From: Larix kaempferi
Lineage: Eukaryota > Streptophyta > Pinopsida > Pinales > Pinaceae
Assembly (NCBI GenBank): GCA_027924585.1
Contig: BSBM01000609.1
Span: 496,001 to 560,000 of the forward strand
DNA length: 64,000 bases
Direction of reading: 5' to 3'
Positions within the stretch are counted from its first letter, which is position 1. Every line of letters starts with the position of its first letter. The position numbers were made by a program, and so were the translations under genes. The notes beneath the pieces are model-generated. The model did not search any database. It had not been told where the DNA came from and was given only the letters and a program-made list of their open reading frames with translations. Below are positions 44,206 to 56,700 of this stretch, piece after piece.

Positions 44206-44660
44206 GAGGTCACAAAACAATATTTTAGATAGGTAGGATTGATTGGGTTAGGCATCCATTAATTCCCACCATTCTAGTTTCATTAAAAATATTTTGAAAC
44301 ATAGCATTGTTGTCTCATAGGGTACTTACAAAATCCTGCTATAAGCAAGTGTTAAAAGAAACAAGGATTAGAAGTGTGTCGTGACCAAGGAGGTGAACGT
44401 CGAGGTATAGATTCCCTACTCTCCATGTTGTAGGCACAACAGATCCCATTATTTAATTAAATAATGGGAGCCCCAACTCTTATTTTTAAAGGTAATTTTC
44501 AATTCCCTTACTCATTTTGGGGTTGTTATGGTTTTTATCATGGATTTCGTTTAGTTGTCATGTTTTGATCCAACTAATAAAATTTCCCTTCAAAAGATTT
44601 GTGGATTTTTGTGGGTTTTTGTGAGTTGCAAAAAGCATAAATTTTCTTCAAAATTTGTCC
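44206..44660. other. non-coding spacer with a 26-bp perfect palindrome
   Basis: Positions 44444-44469 read TCCCATTATTTAA and then its exact reverse complement, with no spacer. Nothing else is recognised. Confidence 0.6.
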
Positions 44661-44664
44661 ATTA

Positions 44665-45035
44665 TGCAACCTGCAATGCGGATTGCGGATGTCGGAATGA
44701 TTTTTGAATAAAGTGGATTATTCTTTTCTGCAACCCGCAACCCACAAATGCGGATTGCGGATTGCAGAAAGAGTTCCAAAAAATAAGTTCACACTTTGTG
44801 TTTCCGCAACTCGCAACCCGCACTTGCGGATTGTGGAAAGTGTTTGAAAATAAATCTGCACTTTGTGTTTCCGCAACCCACAAATGCAGATTCCGGAATG
44901 CAGAAAGAACATTGTTTTTAGTTATGTCGTTTGCATACCCGTAACCCGCAATTGCGGATTGCAGAAACTTTTGGCATTTATTTTTAAGAGTTGTGTTTCC
45001 GCAACCCGCAACCCCCATTTTAGATTGTGGATTGC
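44665..45035. repeat. array of about six hairpin repeats
   Basis: Units start near 44665, 44729, 44804, 44871, 44937 and 44999 (about 67-bp spacing). The core is CCGCAACCCGCAA-x-TGCGGATTGCGG, itself an imperfect inverted repeat, and ends in (A/T)GCAGAAAG-like words. Units are separated by A/T-rich linkers such as ACTTTGTGTTT. Open frames through it on both strands are a by-product of the repeats. The array ends about 350 bp before the start of gene A. Confidence 0.8.
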
Positions 45036-45386
45036 TGAAAGGATGTACATGTTTGCAAAACATAATTTCTGCAATTCTTCTTCCGCATCTTGCATTTTAG
45101 ATCTTAGCCGTCGATTTGCCTTGATCCTACGGTCTAGATTTCATCCCATGAATTTGTTAAATATTTCAATTTTCTTTATTTTCTTTTACCATTTTCATTT
45201 TCGAGAATTTCACCTGCGACAAGGGTTTTTACTGTCGATTTTTACCAAGGTTGTTTTCCTGCCATTTTCGTCACCACAGGTTGGTTTTCCGTCTTTTCCC
45301 ATTGGTTTTTTATGGATTTTCTTCATTTTCAAACTGTTTTATTGATCGGTTTAATTTTATTTATCAGAATTTACCAATCCTCCACC

Positions 45387-48300
45387 ATGTCGAGAAATAC
45401 CCGTTCTAAGACAACCCAGAAAGACTTGATAAACAAGGACCCTAATTTTGGCATTCTAGCCGATACCAGTGATAGAGTGTCTGAAACTTATCAGATAGAT
45501 TGGTCACAAAGTTATGCCATCTTAGATAACGACGACCTGTCGAAAATCCAATATAACTAGTCCGTTTATGAGAAAATCAGGGACTCAATTACATGCCATA
45601 GAAGCTAGACCAGCCCTTCTCTCTTACACAGATTCCATGAAATGGATAATTGACCATGCAGACCCTAAAGGCCATTCATTCAATGACAAAGCATGGTCCC
45701 AATTGGCTTCTTTTTTCCCTAAAGTTTTTGCTAGAGCATATTCCCTTAGGCCGGATACCCAACTTCTCAATGTTGCTTTTCTAGACTCAGTCAAGACCCG
45801 GTTCAACTTTGATGAGATGATAAAATTCTGGATGAACAACCCGACCAACTTCATACCCAAAGCTGATAATTCCTACCCCATTTCATGGTTCAAGGAACCC
45901 TTTTCTCTCCTGGAAGCCATGCTTTGCAAGCTGTACGACCTACCAAACTGTTCTATGTTCAAAGCCGAATGGGCACCTGTGGCTCATCATGTTCTCACAA
46001 CAAGGGAATCATTTAATTGGGCTTCGATTCTATCAGCTGAGTTAAAGATAGCAATTGATCGTTATCAAGAAACACCAGCTTCAAAGAAGCCTCCTTTCTT
46101 CTATTCATCTTATATCATTGATGTATTTTGTTCAACATTCTAGTTCCCCTCCATGGGATGGAGTTGGACCCTATCAGCACCTCCAGTTCACATCTACTGT
46201 TCAACATAATGGGAAAACAAATATGTTCCTTTACTCTATGATATATGTGATCATTTCTCGGGAACAATTTATCACAAGATATTCAAAGAATATGCACCTG
46301 CCTTCTCTTCTCATGCTAAAACACTCATCCCCATTATTGGTGATTGGTACGTAGGAGAATCCTTCTCCTATGTCAGGGTTTGGGGAAGTAACACAGTTCA
46401 TTTGCTGTCGAGGATAGTCCCAGATAGATTGCTGCTTGAAGAAATTGCTCAAACTAAATTCCCACATAGTCCTAGATAGATGGAGTTTTCCTCAAGCTAA
46501 CCGGACCTAAAAGAAAAGGTTGGCCCAAATTTTCATTAAACCTTGGAACTTTGGTCATCCAGAACTCAACACATGCTGTAGTGTTGGGGAAGCAAATTGC
46601 TCCACTAAAACTGGGAAAAGCTCCCAAAAGGATGCATGATCCCAAAGCATTCTTGGCTTCCCACTTTTCCCAAGAACACATGAAGACTACCTATGCTCAT
46701 GAGACTTCCCCTAATGATTCCATTTACCAGGGAGTAAATTTGTTTTCTGAAGTCCTAATCAAGGCTAAAACTAAAGAAGAACAAATTTTCATTCTTCAAT
46801 ATCAAAAAGAGCTCAAGACTAAAGTTTTGAGTTACAGGAAAATGGAATTATCACTGGATGAACAGGCCAAAAGGGATAGAGCAGAGAAAGAAGCACAAAA
46901 GGAAAGTACTCCTTTGATGTTAAATTACCCAGATGAAGGTAAAGGAAAAGGCCTTATGGAGGATGTTCAACAGGCCAAAAAGATTTTAATTAAATCAGCT
47001 GGAGAGTTGAAGAAGGAACTCGCACACATGACTGCAATGGTTGATACTCAGGTGATTGCTGCAAGTACCCCAGCAAAAAGACAGAAGATTCAAGCCCCTG
47101 CATCTCAAATATCCACATTAAACATTCAGGACAGTGATGCAGAAGATGAAAGACTTCCAATTAGGTCTCTTTTCCCTCCTGTGCCTGTCATACAAGATGT
47201 CACTGGGGTCTCCCATATTATTGTTGATTCGCTCAATAACATTGAGATGGATGATACTACTTTAGAGGTTCATTTTCCTGAAGTTATCAACACCTTTGTC
47301 ACATCAACTCCTTCATCCCCATTCTGTTCTGTTGAGCTTCCTTCCACCTCATCTGTTGAGGTTACACTACCACCATCCACCATATCTGAATTATTTTCTA
47401 CATTAACCTCCATCACTACTTCACATCCAACCTTTCCAGTTCCACCTATCTCCTTACCACCAATAGTTACTGAGATGCAGTTCCAAGTTGTTTCTCTGCA
47501 ACCATCACCTACCATTGCCCCTACTTCCCTTCTTGAGGTTTTCACTTATAATACTTCTCCAACTTCTGTACCATCAATTTCTACAACTACCCTCTCTTCT
47601 CTATCCACCTCCCAAATCATTATGTACATCCCTAATTCCACTATTACTCAAACGACTCCATTAGTTGCAACATGCAATGTTGCCACATCTTCAACTGAGT
47701 TGGAAACTGATTCTGGATATAATGTTGTGGTTTCCCTTGGGAAATAATGTTACAGTAGATCGGCTAAAGCAGTGGTGAAGAGAGGTAATAAAAGAAGCAA
47801 GGAACCAACTATGCTGCAAGCGCCTATTCCCAATCAAATAATTTGGGCAAAACAATCTGTTGACATCCAGCAGGAAGCGTTAGACACTGCTGCAACAATG
47901 GGAGCATTTGCTGGAGCCAATTATGATTCAATGACTTCACTAAATAAAGAGATTGACATCAAGAAAGAAGAATTGAAGAAGCTCCAGGACCAACAGGTCA
48001 AAATTAATTAAGAACATGAATCTCAGCTTCATGAATTAAGGAATGAATATGAAAGTCAGCTCAAGGATCTGCAAGAACATAACATTTCTCTCCAGGTACA
48101 ACTGCAGGATGTACAAGCCCAAAATACTGTAAATATTGAGAAATAGTAGTACTGGAACAACAACTGAGGATGCAGCTGCTAATGCAGCCACTTCTTCATT
48201 CTCTAGGTTCTCTGAGAAAGAGTTCAAAGATTTGTCCTTTGAAGTTAATGAGGAGCATCACAAACTCTTGCCTGAGTTATTTAGTTCCCTAAATCAAATT

Positions 48301-48912
48301 CAGGAAACTTATAATATTTTTGAGAAACTTTCTGTTATCCTTGAGCAGCAAATTGAGAAAAGGAAACAAGCTTCCAAGGTTGTGGAAGATATCACAGATT
48401 GGAAAAGGTATATTAAGGATAAGCCTGAGGATATTCTAGTCTTGGATAGCTTCAAGTTTAGGAGAATAAGATCATCTTTGGATTCGTAGAAGAATGCTTG
48501 TGAGATGGTTGAATAAGCAATTAAAAAGGCACAAGAAACTTGTAGCAGGAGATGGTATGCTACAGACAACATCATGGTCATGCTACAGTTTCCCACTTTG
48601 GACCTTATTGAGAAGGCATGTCCACCAAATTTGATGATTGAGCAAGTAGAGAGTAGGTGTGCACAGGCCAAAGAACAGATCCAACAACTAGAGCACATAT
48701 AGATTTCTAAAGTTGACAAATTCATCAAGAAACCTCTCAGTTCAGAGAGAAATATCCACATATTTCGGCGTACTTGGCACAAATTTAGCAAGAATGAGAT
48801 TGAATCTTTCACGTGTGATGCCTAGTTGGGACTCGATTTGGATAAGTATACTAATGTGGATGAATTGTTAGAGATTTGGGCCAAGTGGCAAGGCTCCCTT
48901 GGCTATTCTTAG
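45387..48912 (+). pseudogene. family A: broken gene for a large unrecognised protein
   Basis: Start ATG at 45387 (MSRNTRSKTTQKDL). The coding sequence crosses three frames: frameshifts lie near 45550, near 46478 and near 48130, with stops including TAG 46141, TAA near 46210, TAA 47745, TAA 48009 and TAG 48487. Pieced together by eye it spans about 1150 codons. An N-terminal globular part has the motif IIGDWYVGESFSYVRVWG near 46333. A linker has KRQKI (possible nuclear signal) and acidic DSDAEDE, followed by a long Ser/Thr/Pro-rich stretch (47270-47700). A coiled coil (KKEELKKLQDQQVK) and a C-terminal charged helical part end with WAKWQGSLG. No polymerase, integrase or transposase signature is seen. 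A strong purine tract follows at 49000-49024, so it may belong to an LTR element. Its overall plan resembles gene B at 57225. Confidence 0.6.
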
Positions 48913-51189
48913 ATTAGATTGATTTTGTAATCCCTGTTTTATGGGAAGTAGACCCTTTGTATCTTTATTGTAATTATTATTAAAGGGGTAGACATCTCAT
49001 AGGGGATGGGGAGGGAGAAAATCATTGAAAGAGGAATGGAGATACTTTGTGTCATTCAGACTTTGTAATTTTTTACAGGCCTATTGATATACAGTTAGTT
49101 CTTCTCTTGCCGACTCTTTTGTTTAATCTATCAAATTTGTTTGATGGATTTTGATTTTCGCTTCATCTCATGAATGAACATTGTTTTATTTTGCAATCAT
49201 AATTAATACACCAATCTTCTATTTAGATTTGTCTTAACTTATGATATGTGTGTCTCATATGTTAAATGAATTTATTTATTTAAAACATTTATCTATTTCT
49301 ACAAATGATAAATGTATATTATTAAATTCATGATATAACATGATAATCATGCATGTGCTTCAACCCTTAAGCTACAATCATTCAATTTTTATTTTCTGAT
49401 TGTGTCTTAAACTAATGAGTAAATATCCAGTTCACATGTCTGTCAATTGGTGAAATACTTATTAATTTCTAGATCTGGTTATCTTGCACACCAAAACACA
49501 TTTCTTTAATTTAGATCTAACTTAGTTTACATTTCCTTTAAAGAAAACATTACTCACTTCTAGAGATAGAACACTTTTGATCTTCCCTCATAGGAAGACA
49601 GATCCATCAGGATCAAACCACTTAAGTGCCAGCAGAGGCCTTATATCCATGGGAGTCAACCACACCAAACAGTCTGGGGATATGTTAACACCCAAAAAGT
49701 GCTCACTAGCTCATTTCCTCATTCACATGACCCATTTGTCCACTTTTTCACCATTTGAGCCTCTAAAGCCATCAAAAGGTCACCAAAAGACCTTAATACA
49801 CCCCTTTTTCCACTCAAAATGAATATTTTTCCTCAAAAAGCATAAAAAACCCTAAAAAAGGGTCCAGAATTCCCAAAATATTAAAAAGGGAATAAAAATA
49901 TTCAAAATATTCAAAAAAGGAAAAAGGAGGGAAAAGGTACCTAAACCATGTTGGTTAATACCATTGGTTTCCTCAAAACCATAATGGTATTCCCCACCAC
50001 TAAAAACTATAAAAAGGTGGTAGGGGCTCCTCACTTTCCATCCATCCATCATCCTATCCTCATGCTGTCAAAATCTCTCATGAGCTTTTGACCATTGTAG
50101 CTATCTTGGAGAAGAGACCTTTGGAGCTTGGAGCTACTCACCTTGGAAGTTGCTCAACACAAATCCTCACCATTTGAGGTATCTTAATACAATTCTCATT
50201 CTTTTTATTTCTTGTTCTTGAATCATTTTCAGAAAATTTTATTTGTTATATGCACATGCTAGATTAGTTTAGATTCAAATTTATAAATTGTTTTTGCTTT
50301 CAATCTTTGAAACTGCTATCACTTGTTGATAGGTTCCCATAGCACTAAAGCTTGGTTGCAAAACCAAGCCAACATGATAGAACTACTCTTGCGTGGAGTT
50401 GTTTGAAGTCTTTCAGATTGGGTTGTCACCCTCTGTTGCTAGCCTTGGAAAACATTCCAGAAAACACCTACCCGAGGATTCAACACTCCCCTACAATCCA
50501 CTCAGCTTGTTGTAGGGAGACAACACTATACCATGCAGGCCGAACCACTAATCCACACTTGACGCAAGGTATCTTAGTGGCCCAACTTAGTACATCACCA
50601 AGGAGCAATTGTGAGTGCAATTGAATCCTGAAGTTAGCTATTGCCTTTGTGAGGTGTTGCCAAGTCTTCTTGATTGGAACATTGTCCCGATCACCGATAG
50701 AACTAGCTCTTTGTTACCTCCACTACTCGATTGTTGAGTGGATACCATTATCACCATCAATTGTGCTTTTGGGAGGCCCAGTTACATTTGAGAGGAAGGG
50801 CGTTAGGTCTTCTAGGGAATTTACATTTATTTTCTTTTTAACTACAAGTTCACTTAAACTCTTAATAAAAAGAATTTGCATGTGGGAGGTCATGCACTAA
50901 AACCAACTTGCACATATCACTCACTTATCACACCATTATTCATCTGTTGTGGATGACATCTTTTTTGTATTTGTTCAGTTGTGTTTAAATTCCACTATCA
51001 CTCTCATCTGACATAAGGCCTTCACCATTGAGGAACAAAACAACATCCTAAGACAGTATCGTAGATTACAAGTCCTATCCCTTCTCTTAAGGGGTGTTTT
51101 TACACCTTCCCCCCCGTATTACAAGCGGAAGGAACTCAAGACGGGGTTGTTCCCATCCCACATTTATAGGATCATCTGGTTGAGGCTAA
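48913..51189. other. non-coding stretch after gene A
   Basis: A purine-rich run AGGGGATGGGGAGGGAGAAA at about 49001-49021 looks like a polypurine tract. TATAAAAA at 50008, followed by GGTGG and a C/T-rich stretch, looks like an LTR promoter. No LTR pair could be delimited, and no gene is supported (the open frame at 50649-50900 shows no family). Confidence 0.4.
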
Positions 51190-53772
51190 GCCTTGCTAGG
51201 TGCAGTTTATCCTCTTGGAGAAATAATTAATTACACCACTTCTTCCCCCATTGGAAGATGTACCCCTCTGTCTCATCGCCTCCTGCGCTTTCAAGAAGAT
51301 ATCCCTTTCGATCTCCACGTCAAAGATGACATGTTTCTATGTTGTTGGTTGGACGGTAGCTCATGGACCATTGGCTCCTGTCACGGCTCCTCATCATGTC
51401 ACCACTCCAACAGTCCCATGGTGTCTTTGAGCCTTCGGTGATATCATCTGTACAGCCGGTGGATTCTGATTCTGGTTCTATGGAGGTGTTGGCGGATTCT
51501 TGGTTTGCCATTTTGTGATGAGCTATGGACAGTATTCAATGCCATGATCCACAGTGCTGCAATAAGTACACTATGGCACTAGATTCAGGAAATCCCTCTG
51601 ATAGTGCCCCTGCTACCCACAATTGTAGCATATAATCGGTCCTCGTCCTCGTCCAACAGCTCCTCCTCGTCTTGTTCCAGCACCTCTACCTCCGCTGAAT
51701 CCTCCTCTATCCCCTCCACGCAGTGGGACATATGGGGGGTACTGCGGTTTCCCATACTGTGGCTGCTACGGTGGTCCATATGGTGGGTACTGTGGTGCTG
51801 GATACTATTGCTGACCATACTGCAGTTTCCCATACCGTCCCTAATCATACTGTTGCGATTGGTGATTAGATTGGGTCGGCGGTTGGTTATACTGCTGCTG
51901 TTGCTGACCCGGTGCCTATTCTTCTCCTACCATGAAATATGCGGCTGCAGTTCTCTCTTGGAGTAGGCCATAAGCTCTGCAGTTGTTGTCATCGTGGCCA
52001 ACCGATTTACAGAACATGCAATACAAGTTCTCTGGTTTTGACACCATCTTCTGCAGATAAACACACTCTTCTAGTCGATGGCCTCTCGTTTGGTAGATAC
52101 GACACTAAGGTAGCCCTCCATGATTGAGGGGATTTGGTGCACTGGATTGCAAATAATCTCAGAAGTATGGGCACTGATACTTGTGGTGTCCCTCTATCCT
52201 ACACCTGGTACACCAGACCTCTTCGCGGGGCTCTTTCCCTTTCTTCATGTCTTGCAGTTGGATCGTCAAGTTTGCCAGCTGCGCTTGTATACGATCCATA
52301 CCCAACCCCGTTTCTCCTATTGGTGAAGCCTCCCTCTTCATTTCAATCTCCAATGCTTCAGCCTAGGTCACAACCTTTTGTTGCATTAGTGGTCCGTGGA
52401 TGTGTGGTACCAGTCCTATGATGAACCACTCTTTGTGCTGCATATCATTTATCCCAAAACTTACCTTCGCTATCAATGTTTTGTATCGTTGATCAAATTC
52501 CCATACTGACTGATTTAGGTATTGCTTGATTTCTTTGAGCTCGGTGACATACTATGATTCTGAATTTGGATTCCTAAATTCATCGATCATTCCTACTTTG
52601 ATCTGCGCCAATGACTTGGCTAGTGTTCCCGCTAGAACCCTTGTAAACTTCATGAATCAATCTAGGCCACGGCCCCTAAGGGTCGTCACTAGTTGTCCCT
52701 TTTTAATATCCTCATCCTGGACCTGCTTCACGGTCCAAACTGCTTCACATAGAAACCAAAACTGCTTGGGATCCTTGGTCCCGTTCCCCTGGAAAGTGGG
52801 CATTTTTGTGTCATCTTCCATTCTAACATTCCTATTGTTATTGTTTATTGATGCGGTACTTTTACCATTTCACATAGGGAAACTTTGTGAATAGCTTGTG
52901 TTTCTTCCTGCAAAATTCTGGGTAGTGCGCGGGGTTGTAGGTATGTTGTAACTTATGATATGTCCCTCTTCTACTTCTGGGGTATCCTGGTAACCGTCTT
53001 CGTCACAATAGGGTCGCTTTCTCTCTTGTGGTCCTGTTTCGCAGTGTTTTGTTCTGGTCCTCTCAAGAGACTCTCTCTCAGTCCTCCTCTTCTTCTCAGG
53101 ACGTCGGAATATCACCCCACTCCTCAAGGTACCACACTCTTCATCAACTTCCCTTAGAAACTCACCATCTCTCATGTCCATATTCCCCACATCTTTCTAT
53201 CGGATCTGCATTCACGTGATACTCACAACCTCCGCACACTGATCTGTTTACTCGTCGGAAGTCATCCTCAATATGCCCTTTTTGCAGACGAGCATCTTAA
53301 TCCATAGTTTTAGCAACAACAAGAACCTTCCTCTTGGTCCGCTGAAGAAATTCCTTTATGCGCCACTGTATGATTTGATTGTGTCTACTGGGAACTTAGT
53401 AATATATCCCTCTAGGATACTATCCACCCAAAAATCGACAGCCCTTGATACTATGTTGTCGACACGTTTTAGCTGTCGAATATGTTCTGGTGTCCAATGT
53501 TCAAGCTCAATCTTTTGGAATGGTTCTTCTGGAATGTTAGCTGCGCTAACCACTTGTGCAGGAGTACTAGGAATTCGCAGAAAAATATTTCGTGGATATC
53601 TAAATAAATGTACCTCTGTAACCAACTACTTACCGTCTGTCTGGGGTTTTTGTTTTCTCCTTCTGCGAATTCTTCTATCTTTCTGTCAAACCACTCTTGA
53701 ATCTATGTTTTTGTCAGGTGCCACATCATATCCTCTTCTTTTCCTCTTCAGGGTCCCAACAATGGAACCATT
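51190..53772 (-). pseudogene. Ty3/gypsy gag with five zinc knuckles (broken)
   Basis: On the minus strand the gag core reads MPTFQGNGTKDPKQFWFLCE and continues to GQLVTTLRGRGLD (about 52810-52665), a Retrotrans_gag-type domain; the Trp after GLD is TGA. Five CCHC units follow: WCTRCRIEGHHKYQCP (about 52215), C-x2-Y-x4-H-x4-C near 52100 (second Cys changed to Tyr), CMFCKSVGHDDNNC near 52020, CYNCG with a stop and a last Cys changed to Phe near 51620, and CTYCSTVDHGIEYC near 51555. A Gln/Tyr/Pro-rich stretch separates units 3 and 4. Upstream, 53625-53356 (VHLFRYPRNIFLRIPSTPAQ) is the N-terminal part. More than ten stops interrupt it. No protease or polymerase remains to the left. Orientation fits the LTR at 53773. 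Confidence 0.75.
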
Positions 53773-54524
53773 TGTTAACACAGTGACTGTCGACAGGGGT
53801 TCACTTCGCACTGTCGTCACCAAATCATCAACTAAACTCCCTTATGCACCGGCCTAGAAAGGTTTTACCCTTCCCAGCAACACTCGTAGAGCGAGTGAGG
53901 TCTCACTCGAGATGCACAAGGGGGCTGGAGGAACCAAGTTTCCGCAATGGAGTTGAGGACATGCATTAACCACACGTTGCACTCGCAGAAACTAGAGATT
54001 ATGTCTTCCGCACTATTCTAACACTTCATCATTCGCATATTCATCAATTACATAATCAACTCATAATAACCATTTGCATCAACATGATCTAACTATTCAT
54101 GAATAATTACTGAACCCACACATCATTAAACATTAAACAACCACTCACATTCATCATCTCACGGAAACAAAGACAGATATAGAACCATAATCGAACATCT
54201 TCATGCTTTCATTAAAACCTGCGGAATGACCTTCGCAGAAACAGTCAATACATCATATCGCAGATACAAAATAGATCAACAACTCGATCAAAACTCGACA
54301 GATCGATTACCCTATTCATCACCGATTTGGATGACCTTAGGATTACAATCATACTCCTATTTATACAAAACTAAGTGGTTAAAAAATGGTCCACATGACC
54401 CTTATCTAACTAACTATCTACTTTCGTGCTTTTGCGTTCTCCGCGAATGACCCTTTCTTCCGCAGATCATCCCTTTTGCAGTTGTCGGCTTCTGCACTTC
54501 CTGCGGACTAATCTCGTGCCAACA
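53773..54524 (-). mobile_element. 5' LTR of the minus-strand gypsy element
   Basis: The plus strand begins TGTTAACACAGTGAC. On the minus strand the LTR is followed by AATGGTTCCATTGTTGGGACC, of the kind used as gypsy primer sites, and then by the gag frame. A TATA box TATAAATA lies at 54365-54358 on the minus strand. The outer boundary at CCAACA (54524) is a guess; the plus-strand gypsy frame begins by 54568. No partner LTR was found to the left, so the element is truncated. Confidence 0.55.
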
Positions 54525-54567
54525 GATCCCAAAATTTCCACTTCGGTGTACCCCTCATAACCCTCAC

Positions 54568-56149
54568 ATGAAAGTCGCCCATGATTACAGTATTATGTAC
54601 AACTTGGCTCAATCCCCTGTAGTTATGTACACATTAGAAGTGTTACAGTATTTCCTAACACAGATAAAGGAATTACTCAATGCACTTGGTGTCGTCGACC
54701 CTTTCGACTCACACCTCGTTAGCTTTGATCTCGACAAAGGTGATCAATGATTACCATCTCCAGTCACATTTCAATTTCTAGTTACTATAAAGAACGTTAT
54801 GATCCATCGATGTATCATCAACGAAGGCACATCCACTTGTGTCGTGTCTTCAAAAGAATAGAAATGATTCAGATATTCTGAGCTGGTCTCCTCGTCTATT
54901 TCTCTTCATGCATACGATGGGAGACCATCCCAACCAAGAAGATTATACCAAAATGTCCCCAAAGAGATGGGGGGGGATATGGTTATGATCGATATGGAAG
55001 TAGTCAACGCAGAACTCGACTACAACATCTTCTTGGGGTGTAGTTACATGTACACCATGAAGTCGGTTCCCTCCTCAGTCTTCTATATCATGATGTTTAA
55101 CTTAAATGGGAAGGTAGTTACCATCGATGAACTTAACTACTATGACCCTAATACCACAAGCAACCCTGGAAATGTCCTATCAAATGTACTAGGAGATGAT
55201 CAACCATATGTTGACATTGTCCCCGACATGTACAAGGAATCCAATTTGTTAGGAGCATATAGGGGACCACCACCTAAGATCCCTACATCAAATGATGGCC
55301 TAATGTGCACAATTTTCATCACTGAAAATGGATCTTCCTCCACCTCAACGTCATCATCAACACCACCGCTGAGTCATGGCATTGCATAATTGTTGAGTCC
55401 ATCGATACCACTTATTTTTCAAATCCCATTCTTGTATCCTTCCATGTGTGTACAAGAGATGTTGGTGATGGTTCAGTTAACTCTACCTGGGATAACTTTA
55501 GGAATCCCAATTTGGTACCTTACATGACCCTTTCCAGAGATGGTTTCCAAACCGGTCACCCATTATGAGTTTTTCCATGTTTCGGCTAGTACGATTGGAA
55601 TGCCCGTAACACATTCAGTGATGATATCCCAACCTATGACATCCGAAACTACACCACAATTGGTTGTCTCTAAGACAACCAATGGGTGCACCAAACAACC
55701 GAAGTTAAAAGGTATCCTATTACCCAACCCAATAGGAAATTCTAAGCCTAAAGCAGGGGGCATCAACCAGCAGGAGTTAAATTCCCCAATTATGATCAAT
55801 ACTCCCACTCAAAGGGTCACACCAGCGTGTTCCCTTTGTGGGAATCAAGGCCACGCAACCAGCTTATGTCCTTATCTACCAGAGCTAAGGAATTTTCTCA
55901 ACACTTTCATTAGCATCACCCACGCTCCACCGATGGTAAAAGGGTGAACACCTCCCGCTACCACATCTATATCCAAAACATTGCGTACAAATCATGCATG
56001 TTCCATATGCGCTCAGTATGGGCACTATATGTACCATTGCCCCGAACTCGCTCACTACCGAGAGGCATTAGAAACAGTTCATCTCACTCAAGTAACAATT
56101 GAGGAACCCCATTTCTTAAACCAAGGATCATCATCCATTAATATGGTCA
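54568..56149 (+). pseudogene. Ty3/gypsy fragment: protease then two zinc knuckles in one frame
   Basis: One reading frame of 527 codons with about six stops. The protease part reads SPVTFQFLVTIKNVMIHRC, INEGTSTC at the active site (54820 on; the catalytic Asp is Asn), then VNAELDYNIFLGCSYMYTMK and KVVTIDELNYYDPNT. The part following it (KESNLLGAYRGPPPKIP) also fits gypsy proteins. In the same frame, two CCHC units follow: CSLCGNQGHATSLCP (about 55830) and CSICAQYGHYMYHCP (about 56000). Zinc knuckles downstream of the protease are not the usual order. The frame is cut at 56150 by a CACTA-like end. Confidence 0.7.
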
Positions 56150-56700
56150 CACTACAACATTTTGACCCAAAATCCGACGGCTGTATTGTCATATTTTTGA
56201 CATTTCCCTGTCGCATGTACGACACTATGTTTTTTTTAGGTGTCGCTAGATTTTCGTCGGTTATCCGACACCGCTCCAAGCCGTCGGTTCAGCGACGGTT
56301 AATCATACCGTCGGTTACCCTATGCCTCGGAGAGGTGTCGGTTAACCGACGCAAATCAAGCGACGCCTAGAACAATTTAAAAAAATAAACCGATGGCTTC
56401 TTACCGTCGATCAAATGCTCCAAGGCGTCGGTTAACCGATGGCCTGTAGATGTTATAGGTGTCGGTTAACTGACAGTCCATAGATGTTATAGGTGTTGGT
56501 TAACCGACAGTCCGTAGATGTTCTAGGTGTTGGTTAACCATCAGTCTGTAGATGTTCTAGGTGTCAGTTAACCGACAGTCGCTAGATGTTCTAGGGGTCG
56601 GTTAACCGACTGTCTGTAGATGTTCTAGGTGTCGGTTAACCGACAATGTTCTAGGTGTCGGTTAAGCAACAGGCTGTAAACATTTTAAAAAAAAAATTAG
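56150..56700 (+). mobile_element. CACTA (En/Spm)-like left terminus
   Basis: CACTACAACATTTTGACCC interrupts the gypsy frame and has the CACTA terminal signature. It is followed by GTCGGTTA-type motifs at 56259, 56289 and 56337 and by a dense sub-terminal array, as in CACTA elements. The matching right end (TTGTAGTG with inverted GTCGGTTAACCGAC copies) was not found in the window, so the element is truncated or extends beyond it. Gene B lies about 1.1 kb inside. Confidence 0.6.
56427..56690. repeat. 34-bp tandem array of a 14-bp palindrome
   Basis: Eight units start at 56427, 56461, 56495, 56529, 56562, 56597, 56631 and 56657 (spacing 33-35, the last 26). The core GTCGGTTAACCGAC is a perfect 14-bp palindrome, with one or two changes in several units. 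The spacer is AGTC(C/T)GTAGATGTTCTAGGT. Sub-terminal binding sites of a transposition protein would look like this. Confidence 0.9.

Noticed and set aside
44662-45345. Open frames on both strands (133 and 160 residues) through the hairpin array
   Set aside because: They exist because the repeat unit lacks stops in several frames. The translated products only mirror the DNA repeat.
53273-53857. 194-residue plus-strand frame
   Set aside because: It is antisense to the gypsy gag N-terminal part and the primer-site region. The minus-strand reading gives recognisable gag sequence.
56427-56690. CRISPR-like array (34-bp period)
   Set aside because: There are no unique spacers; the whole 34-bp unit repeats, the core is a palindrome, and the context is a plant CACTA-like end.
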